Source: Deltaproteobacteria bacterium (lineage in GTDB: Bacteria > Desulfobacterota > Desulfobulbia > Desulfobulbales > VMSU01). From it: a stretch of DNA of 11,412 bases. Both the position numbers and the translations under genes were made by a program. Shown here one piece after another: positions 5,924 to 11,412 of this stretch; position 1 is the first letter of the stretch, and each line of letters begins with the position of its first letter. The stretch covers positions 1 to 11,412 of the forward strand of contig JAJSAA010000199.1 of assembly GCA_024274995.1 (NCBI GenBank), given 5' to 3'. The notes under the pieces were generated by a model, which ran no database searches, was not told where the DNA came from, and saw nothing but the letters and a program-made list of their open reading frames with translations.

Positions 5924-7081
5924 ATGAAACTCATACAACTTAGTAATAAACCCATCAGGCACAAGAGCAGTAAGTTGACGCCGGAAATAAACGAAGAGGA
6001 CGAAAAACGTTTTTTTAGAGTTATCTCCACCGATCTTGACGACGAACAACGCCAACGAATTATCTCTTCTTCCAAAACCTATCCTCGGCAGGAAAATGTC
6101 CTTGCTGTCCACTGGCATCCCGAATTTGTGCCGCTGGAACTGATCGATCGCCGGGTGGATCTGCTCTACCCGAACCGTCAGGAGGAGCTGATTATCCCAA
6201 CCCAGCACAATGAGATTCTTACATACGGTTCTTTCTGCGGCGCGGAGGTAGATTGCTACTCGAAGGGGTTCAAGCGTAAAGTGCAGCTGCTCCTCCACTT
6301 TGACAAACAAAACCTCGAACGGGCGGGGGTGCTTTCTGCGGCTCTTAAACATACATTTCAGTACCGTTCCTCGCAGCTTTTTGACCTTATTCATACTATC
6401 ACCAAGCCGGTGGAAGACCGTTTAGACCGAGCTGCCAGTAAAACTGGCACGCTGCCGAAAATTATCAATCTGGTACGTTCAGAAACCGCCAAGATAGAAA
6501 AACTCCTTGATCGCCATTACAGCATCGTTCCCCGGCAATCCATCAAGAATAAGCTGCTGCGTAACTATCTTGACTGTCTGCGCGGTCAACTGGGGGACGT
6601 AATAATCACCCGTGCGCAACTTTTTCTCAGGGCGGTCAAGCAGGAGGTGAAGGCTGGATTTCCTCTGACATATTTCTACCGTACCTCAGAAATTATAGAA
6701 GAAGCGCGCTCCATCGGGGCAGGTATTGTTATTCCTCATCCCGAGCAGTTTTGGCCTATACTGCTGGCGGAATATGATGTTGATGGCTACGAGGTCTGGA
6801 ATCCCCAATCATTGGAATATACTGACTTTTTAATCTCGGTGGTGATTAACAAAAACAAACAGTTAGGTCTTGCGAAAAGAAAGCTGCTGATCTTCATGGG
6901 CGATGATACCCATATGGGCGAAAAGGTTAAAGATCCACGGCGGCAGGATAAAAAAAAGGCCGACCGTGAAATAGGTGTACAGCCTCCCTGGGATGATCTC
7001 TTGATCCGGAAGAAACTTGCCATCGCCGAGATGAACCGCCGCCAGGTGATTGAGGAATACAGGGCACGGCTCACCGGTTGA
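5924..7081 (+). CDS. PHP-type metal-dependent hydrolase-like protein with helical insertion
   Basis: A 385-aa protein not assigned to a named gene. Scattered metal-ligand motifs follow the order of the PHP phosphoesterase superfamily: HWHPE (H63, H65), QHNEIL (H95), CGAEVD (E108), LLLHF (H125), IPHPEQF (H272), YEVWN (E290) and GDDTH (D327-H330). PHP domains use such residues to hold two or three metals and cut phosphoesters. Between H125 and H272 lies a roughly 120-residue, mainly helical, charged insertion (about 130-250) where typical PHP proteins are short. The C-terminus (335-385) is highly basic and helical. No signal peptide or membrane segment is seen. The start has no Shine-Dalgarno sequence, fitting a leaderless transcript. 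The gene lies 63 bp before the amphi-Trp gene on the same strand and may work with that operon as a phosphatase or nuclease. The superfamily call is fairly sure; the substrate is unknown. Confidence 0.65.
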   Translation: MKLIQLSNKPIRHKSSKLTPEINEEDEKRFFRVISTDLDDEQRQRIISSSKTYPRQENVLAVHWHPEFVPLELIDRRVDLLYPNRQEELIIPTQHNEILTYGSFCGAEVDCYSKGFKRKVQLLLHFDKQNLERAGVLSAALKHTFQYRSSQLFDLIHTITKPVEDRLDRAASKTGTLPKIINLVRSETAKIEKLLDRHYSIVPRQSIKNKLLRNYLDCLRGQLGDVIITRAQLFLRAVKQEVKAGFPLTYFYRTSEIIEEARSIGAGIVIPHPEQFWPILLAEYDVDGYEVWNPQSLEYTDFLISVVINKNKQLGLAKRKLLIFMGDDTHMGEKVKDPRRQDKKKADREIGVQPPWDDLLIRKKLAIAEMNRRQVIEEYRARLTG

Positions 7082-7144
7082 GCAAGTTAGAGCCGCAGTT
7101 CATACAAAACATAGTACCCTGACTTTATAAAAAGGAGAAAAACA

Positions 7145-7414
7145 ATGGCTGAACAGAAATTCTTTTTTGAATCATTTCAAGATTCGGAAACGATCAAGTC
7201 TTATCTTGAATCGCTTCTCAAGGGCATTGCCCAAAAAAAAATTATTCTCAGAACTGACGGTGAGGATATTACCATGTATCCCAACGGGTTATTAAAACTG
7301 ACCATCAAGGCCAAAAGGAAGTCAAACAAAAACCGCTTGAATATCAAAATATCCTGGACGGACGAACATTCCAAAGTGGTTAGCTCCAATAATACCTTGG
7401 ATATCCAGTCCTGA
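7145..7414 (+). CDS. Amphi-Trp domain protein
   Basis: An 89-aa protein that matches the amphi-Trp domain family: FFFESFQDSETIKSYLESLLKGI in the first helix-forming half, then alternating strands and the signature tryptophan W71 in IKISWTDE. The family name reflects amphipathic strands with a conserved Trp; its molecular role is not established. It occurs repeatedly with HprK-related kinases and ATP-grasp enzymes. The ATG at 7145 has GGAG (7134-7137) 7 bp upstream, the best ribosome binding site of the cluster, so this protein is probably made in the greatest amount. It is the first gene of the tightly spaced run. Its size, near that of HPr, makes it a candidate carrier or target of the kinases that follow, which is inference. 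Confidence 0.85.
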   Translation: MAEQKFFFESFQDSETIKSYLESLLKGIAQKKIILRTDGEDITMYPNGLLKLTIKAKRKSNKNRLNIKISWTDEHSKVVSSNNTLDIQS

Positions 7415-7425
7415 TTTACTAAATT

Positions 7426-9072
7426 ATGACAATTGTTAACGATCTCGATGAAAACTTCCGCTTCCTTATTCTTGAGGTTACCAATCAAGTGGATGTTACG
7501 CGCAATTTCATGCGGAGTATGGACAAAGAACTCTTTGAGAAAATTGTTTCCCGCGATGACTATATTGATAACCTGAAGGCGGTCATTGAAAACCTCATCT
7601 TTTCGAAGATTTACCAGGATCATTCCCTGGATCAGAAGGCGATTAATATTATCCGCGCTAAAAATATCATTTGCTCCAACCTGGAGAGAATTGCTGATTT
7701 TTGCGTTAATATAGTACGTCAGGTCGGCTATATAAAAAAAATTTCCAGCCTGAAGAATTTTAATCACGAGCCGTTTTTTGACGAGGTGGAAAAATGTTTC
7801 CCCCTTATCCTGCCAGTACTTGAAGAAGGTAATTTGACCAAGGCGCTCATAATCTGTGAAGCTGAGCTCAACCTTGACCGTCTATATAAATACCATTTCG
7901 ATCTGGCCATGGCCGGGCTTCGGGGCGATAAAACGCCGGAAGACATCGTCACTATGCTCTTTATATTCCGCTATTTGGAGCGTATTGGAGATTCGCTGCT
8001 CAACATTGGGGAAGCTCTGCTCTACGCTATCCTGGGTGAGAAGATCAAAATAGCCCAGTTTGAAGCCTTGCGGAAGACAATCTCCAAGTCGGGAATAGAT
8101 GAATCACTTCCCAAACTTCGCTATGAAACTTACTGGGGAACCAGGAGCGGTTGTAATATCAGCCGCATAAAGTCAAATAGTTCCAATGACGGGCTGCGAA
8201 CTCAGGATGGTATTTTTAAGGGCGGCAGTGCCAAAAAAATACTGGCTGAAAAGAAAAATCTGGAGAAATGGCAGCAGATCATGCCTGGTTTGACTCCTAA
8301 AATCATCAGCTGCCATGAAGAGGGCGGGAAGGCTGCTATCCTGGTGGAGTTTCTTCCCGGTTTGACCCTGGACGAGTTGGTGCTGACCTGCGATGAAGAC
8401 GTGCTGGCCAGCGCCTTAAATAACCTTGATAAGACTTTTCAGGCGATATGGGCCAAAACCATGGTTAAGGCTTCTGCCGAGACAGATTATATCGCCCAGT
8501 TGTTGTCCCGGCTGGAGGGTATAAGGGCCGTTCATCCGCTCTTTTTTAAACAAGATATGCAGATAAGCGGTAAGCCTATTTACTCTATCATGGAACTGAT
8601 CAGCCGGGCCGGTTTGGTTGAGAAGCAGCTGAATGCCCCCTTTACCGTTTTTGTTCACGGTGACTGTAATACCAATAATATACTTCTTAACCAGGAAAAC
8701 GGTGTAATCAGTTTCATTGATCTCTACCGCTCCAGACAAAGCGATTACCTGCAGGATGTTTCGGTGCTGTTGGTTTCCTTTTTCAGGATGCCGGTTTTTG
8801 CCGGATCGGTCAGAGGCCGGCTGAACTGGATAATTGAGCATATATTTCAAGAGGCACAGGCCTTCGCAGCGAAGAATAAGGACGTGTATTTCGACTGTCG
8901 TTTGGCACTTGGTATGGCCCGTTCATTCATTACTTCGACCCGCTTTGAGCTAAATGTCGAGTTCGCCAGGGAGATGTTTATGCGGGGGCAGTATATACTT
9001 GAAAAAGTCGGTTCACTCAAAAAGGAAGAACTAATGAACTTCAAATTCCCCATTGACGTGTTATTTTACTAA
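7426..9072 (+). CDS. PhoU-APH fusion protein
   Basis: A 548-aa protein made of two parts. Residues 1 to about 215 form a PhoU-like helical bundle with both repeats visible: NLERIADFCVNI (85-96) and LERIGDSLLNIGE (184-196), the E-R-I-x-D metal-binding signatures. Residues about 230-525 form an aminoglycoside-phosphotransferase-like small-molecule kinase: a nucleotide lobe with an FKGGSAKK loop (264-271) and hinge ILVEFLPG (305-312), catalytic loop HGDCNTNNIL (411-420; D413, N418), and Mg-binding ID (D432) before SDYLQD (439-444). Catalytic residues look intact. PhoU regulates phosphate uptake and PhoR signalling; APH-fold kinases phosphorylate hydroxyls of small molecules or proteins. The fusion suggests a kinase gated by phosphate status. 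The start follows the amphi-Trp stop by 11 bp with no clear ribosome binding site, so translation is probably coupled. Confidence 0.85.
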   Translation: MTIVNDLDENFRFLILEVTNQVDVTRNFMRSMDKELFEKIVSRDDYIDNLKAVIENLIFSKIYQDHSLDQKAINIIRAKNIICSNLERIADFCVNIVRQVGYIKKISSLKNFNHEPFFDEVEKCFPLILPVLEEGNLTKALIICEAELNLDRLYKYHFDLAMAGLRGDKTPEDIVTMLFIFRYLERIGDSLLNIGEALLYAILGEKIKIAQFEALRKTISKSGIDESLPKLRYETYWGTRSGCNISRIKSNSSNDGLRTQDGIFKGGSAKKILAEKKNLEKWQQIMPGLTPKIISCHEEGGKAAILVEFLPGLTLDELVLTCDEDVLASALNNLDKTFQAIWAKTMVKASAETDYIAQLLSRLEGIRAVHPLFFKQDMQISGKPIYSIMELISRAGLVEKQLNAPFTVFVHGDCNTNNILLNQENGVISFIDLYRSRQSDYLQDVSVLLVSFFRMPVFAGSVRGRLNWIIEHIFQEAQAFAAKNKDVYFDCRLALGMARSFITSTRFELNVEFAREMFMRGQYILEKVGSLKKEELMNFKFPIDVLFY

Positions 9073-9084
9073 TAAGGAGATTTT

Positions 9085-9957
9085 ATGAAAATTGGTGTTG
9101 TTGGAACAACGGACGGCTGGTCTTCCGAGTGGCTGGCCGATACGGTAGCAAGCCTTACCGGGCAGCACTTTCTCATTGATATGGATAAGGTGGTGCTTGA
9201 TCTGGACAGCGGTTCAGTACGCTGTGGAGAGAATGATCTCGCTGATTTTGACGGGCTGATTATCAAAAAAATTGGCAGCCGCTATTCGCCGGATCTGCTT
9301 GACCGCCTCGAGATACTCCGTTTTCTGGAGACCCGAGGGGTGTCTGTTTTCTCATCGCCGCTTGCCATTATGCGGGTACTGAACCGTTTGAGCTGCACCG
9401 TAAGTCTGCGTTCGCACAACATCCCCATGCCGCCCACAGTTATCACCGAGAGTGTCGACCGCGCTCTGGAAACAGTCAGGCGCTACGGTGAGGCGGTTTT
9501 TAAGCCCCTATATTCTTCTAAGGCCAGAGGCATGAAGGTAATTGTCGACAGTACCGGGGCAAGGGAGGAGGTCGAAAGCTATAAGGCGGTCAACGAGGTA
9601 ATGTATATTCAACAAAAAATTGACTTGAACGGCCAGGATCTTGGCATCGCCTTTCTCGGTGGTAAATATCTTACCACTTACGCCCGCTGCAACAACGGCA
9701 CATCCTGGAATACTACTACTGCCTCGGGCGGCAAATACGCGTCCTACACCCCCTCTCCAGCGGTAATTGAACTGGCTGAACGGGCCCAGGAGCCGTTTGG
9801 CCTTGATTTTACCTGCGTAGACGTGGTGGAAAGCAAGGACGGCCCGGTTGTTTTCGAGGTTTCCGCCTTTGGCGGCTTCCGGGGCATCAAGGAAACCAGC
9901 GATCTTGATCCGGCGGCCCTTTATGCCAGCCATGTTTTAGCGAGGATAAAATCATGA
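9085..9957 (+). CDS. GAK system ATP-grasp enzyme (RimK-like)
   Basis: A 290-aa protein. The N-terminus MKIGVVGTTDGWSSEWLAD is characteristic of the GAK-system ATP-grasp family. The ATP-grasp core follows: AVFKPLYSSKARGM (K140, small-residue loop 143-150), MYIQQKID (173-180), GQDLGIAFLGGKYL (183-196), then GLDFTCVDVV (D246) and VVFEVSAFGG (E258). RimK relatives join an amino acid to a carboxylate on a protein or small molecule using ATP; no substrate is known for this family. In most ATP-grasp enzymes the last Mg ligands are E-x-N; here the Asn position is Ser260. AAGGAG (9074-9079) lies 5 bp before the ATG, and the last four bases overlap the next gene (ATGA). Confidence 0.88.
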   Translation: MKIGVVGTTDGWSSEWLADTVASLTGQHFLIDMDKVVLDLDSGSVRCGENDLADFDGLIIKKIGSRYSPDLLDRLEILRFLETRGVSVFSSPLAIMRVLNRLSCTVSLRSHNIPMPPTVITESVDRALETVRRYGEAVFKPLYSSKARGMKVIVDSTGAREEVESYKAVNEVMYIQQKIDLNGQDLGIAFLGGKYLTTYARCNNGTSWNTTTASGGKYASYTPSPAVIELAERAQEPFGLDFTCVDVVESKDGPVVFEVSAFGGFRGIKETSDLDPAALYASHVLARIKS

Positions 9958-11036
9958 AAATTCCCGTTAATACCTGCGCAGATCTTGTCGAGACCCTGTG
10001 CCGGGACTATCCGGTTAAACACTCTGTTTTTCTGGTCTTTGAAAAATGCTCAATTGAGGTGCGTTTCAATGACCTTGAGCTGGTTGATAAACTCAGCAGA
10101 TATTTTAAACCCTTTGTCAGCGGCCCCCTTCAACAAGCTGATATACTGATCACGGTTCATCAGGCTGAGGTGGATTTTGACACGGCCTATATGGTTAAAC
10201 AGCCTGATCCGGGTAAAACAAAAATCAAAGAGGAATATGTTGATCTCGCGGACGGACGTATTGTCCATAAACGTCTTACCGGGATGTATTTTATCTTCGA
10301 TGGTGAGCATAACCTGGCCGTTGGCCCATGCCTGGAAAATGACAATCAGGTGGTCAACTTCATAAATAACCGCTTTATTGAGTGGAAACTGAAACAAGGC
10401 TGTCTGCTCGGTCATGCGGCCGGGGTCACGCATAAAGATCACGGTCTTGCCCTGGCCGGCTTTTCGGGTATGGGAAAATCTACTCTTGCCCTACATCTAA
10501 TGAGCCGGGGTACCTGGTTTGTCAGCAACGACAGGCTGTTGATCGAAAGAGCAGGTGACAGCTGCAAGATGAGCGGGGTTGCCAAGCTGCCGCGGGTAAA
10601 CCCCGGCACTGTTTTACATAACAACGATCTCAACAGTGTTATTCCCGCCGACCAGCGGCGGCAGTTCGCCCGGCTGGCGGCCGATAAGCTTTGGGCTCTT
10701 GAGCATAAATTTGATGCCGATATTGAGGAATGTTTCGGACCCGACAGGTTTGTGCTGAGTGCCGCCATGAGTGGATTGGTTATTCTTAACTGGCAGCGTG
10801 ATCAGGGCGAGGTGCGTGCCAAGCAGGTTAAGCTCGCTGAGCGGCCTGACCTGCTGCCTGCTTTTATGAAGGGAACCGGGCTCTTTTATCTGCCGAAAGA
10901 CGATGAGCCGCATGACTTCCCGGCCGCAAGTTATCTTGAGATGCTGCGGGGGGTAACAGTTATCGAGCTGCACGGCGGCATCGACTTTGAACGCGCCGCT
11001 GATATCTGCATGGATTTTCTGGAAGAAGATATTTGA
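9954..11036 (+). CDS. HprK-related kinase B
   Basis: A 360-aa protein with an HPr-kinase/phosphorylase-like P-loop. The N-terminal half (1-140) is unlike HPr kinase. From about 145 come LLGHAAGV (H154), LAGFSGMGKSTLALHL (Walker A, 167-182, with K175-S176) and FVSNDRLLI (189-197, with D193 in the place of the HPr-kinase Walker B/catalytic acid). This matches the HprK-related kinase B family of GAK loci. True HprK phosphorylates Ser46 of HPr; no HPr is encoded here, so the substrate is probably another protein, and amphi-Trp is the obvious neighbour. The ATG shares four bases with the ATP-grasp stop, so translation is coupled. It is followed 13 bp later by the CofD-like gene. Confidence 0.88.
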   Translation: MKIPVNTCADLVETLCRDYPVKHSVFLVFEKCSIEVRFNDLELVDKLSRYFKPFVSGPLQQADILITVHQAEVDFDTAYMVKQPDPGKTKIKEEYVDLADGRIVHKRLTGMYFIFDGEHNLAVGPCLENDNQVVNFINNRFIEWKLKQGCLLGHAAGVTHKDHGLALAGFSGMGKSTLALHLMSRGTWFVSNDRLLIERAGDSCKMSGVAKLPRVNPGTVLHNNDLNSVIPADQRRQFARLAADKLWALEHKFDADIEECFGPDRFVLSAAMSGLVILNWQRDQGEVRAKQVKLAERPDLLPAFMKGTGLFYLPKDDEPHDFPAASYLEMLRGVTVIELHGGIDFERAADICMDFLEEDI

Positions 11037-11049
11037 CACGGGACAAGAG

Positions 11050-11412
11050 ATGAAGCTGTTAATCGAAAAAGAGATTGTTATTCCAGATCCGGTCAAGCTG
11101 AATCGCTATGCCAGGATGCCGGAACTCGGCCCCAAAATTCTTTTTTTCAGCGGCGGTTCTGCCCTGCGCTTTTTAAGCCGCGAGTTGATCCGCTACACCC
11201 ATAATTCCATTCATCTCATCACTCCTTTTGATTCCGGCGGCTCATCAGCCGTACTTCGTAAGGCCTTTCACATGCTTGGCATCGGTGATCTGCGGGCCCG
11301 GCTTACCGATCTTGCCGATCAAACCCTGCATGGTAATCCCGAGGTGTACGCCCTGTTCAGTTACCGGCTGGCGGCTGACGGCTGCTCTGCGGAGCTGGCC
11401 GGGGAACTGAAT
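11050..11412 (+). CDS. GAK system CofD-like protein, 3' end cut by window
   Basis: The first 121 codons are open to the right edge. FFSGGSALR (32-40) and ITPFDSGGSSAVLR (57-70), followed by GIGDLRARL (77-85), are the nucleotide- and substrate-binding motifs of the CofD/YvcK superfamily. CofD transfers a phospholactyl- or PEP-derived group to F420 precursors; YvcK relatives bind UDP-sugars. The GAK version has no known substrate. The ATG at 11050 lies 13 bp after the kinase stop and has only a weak GGACAAGAG ribosome binding site. It is missing from the list of long open frames because it runs off the end. Confidence 0.82.
   Translation, partial: MKLLIEKEIVIPDPVKLNRYARMPELGPKILFFSGGSALRFLSRELIRYTHNSIHLITPFDSGGSSAVLRKAFHMLGIGDLRARLTDLADQTLHGNPEVYALFSYRLAADGCSAELAGELN

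Noticed and set aside
5891..6394. 167-codon open frame on the minus strand over the PHP-like gene
   Set aside because: Antisense to a gene with ordered metal-ligand motifs, and it shows no domain or ribosome binding site of its own.
7082..7144. A third 11-bp-repeat promoter before the amphi-Trp gene
   Set aside because: No TAAC units with 11-bp period are present; only a good ribosome binding site is seen, so the operon may be read from the PHP promoter or from a weak unrecognised one.
7201..7767. 188-codon open frame on the minus strand
   Set aside because: It lies antisense to the amphi-Trp and PhoU-APH genes, has no recognisable motif, and both plus-strand genes carry clear family signatures.
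10614..11096. 160-codon minus-strand frame across the HprK-related gene end
   Set aside because: It overlaps both the kinase and the start of the CofD-like gene; no motif is seen.
1..11412. CRISPR array, tRNA or rRNA genes
   Set aside because: No regularly spaced long direct repeats with unique spacers, and no cloverleaf or rRNA-like sequence was recognised on either strand.

Overview
The window looks like a mid-GC chromosomal segment from a deltaproteobacterial (Desulfobacterota-type) genome. That placement is an inference from the GAK-type gene set, the REP-associated transposase and the DUF3562-like protein; no rRNA or marker gene is present to confirm it. It splits into two halves by strand: every gene from 1 to about 4495 is on the minus strand, and every gene from 4685 to the right edge is on the plus strand.

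Left half (1-4495), accessory region. From the left edge: the N-terminus of an AAA ATPase (DUF4143 type) read from a near-perfect promoter buried in a 28-bp-arm palindrome; a solitary REP-like sequence; a Phd/VapC-type antitoxin-toxin pair; an intergenic stretch with a second REP-like remnant and three small hairpins; a HipB/HipA-type pair with an operator-like repeat at its start; a REP-associated tyrosine transposase (RAYT) bounded by 22-bp terminal inverted repeats; and a small DUF3562-like protein. The solitary REP-like sequence at 206-247 is a 42-bp exact copy of the 3' end of the RAYT element, including its last codons and stop.

Right half (4685-11412), the more interesting part. A receiver-histidine kinase fusion is followed by a PHP-type metallo-phosphoesterase-like protein with a long helical insertion. 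Then comes a tightly packed run: an amphi-Trp domain protein, a PhoU-APH fusion, an RimK-like ATP-grasp enzyme, an HprK-related P-loop kinase and a CofD-like protein cut by the right edge. The last three plus amphi-Trp match the uncharacterised 'GAK system' families of NCBIfam/TIGRFAM. Gene gaps in this run are 11, 12, -4 and 13 bp, so it is probably one operon.

Two promoter regions, before the kinase (4589-4631) and before the PHP gene (5874-5916), share one layout: three direct repeats with an exact 11-bp period built on (T/C)TAAC or TAA, ending 8 bp before a -10-like hexamer. That is the geometry of PhoB-family binding sites. Together with the PhoU domain and the phospho-enzymes it suggests that this GAK locus belongs to a phosphate-responsive regulon. 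A working model, entirely inferred, is that the small amphi-Trp protein (89 aa, about HPr size) is the target or carrier modified by the HprK-like kinase, the APH-type kinase and the ATP-grasp ligase, with the PHP protein as a possible phosphatase.
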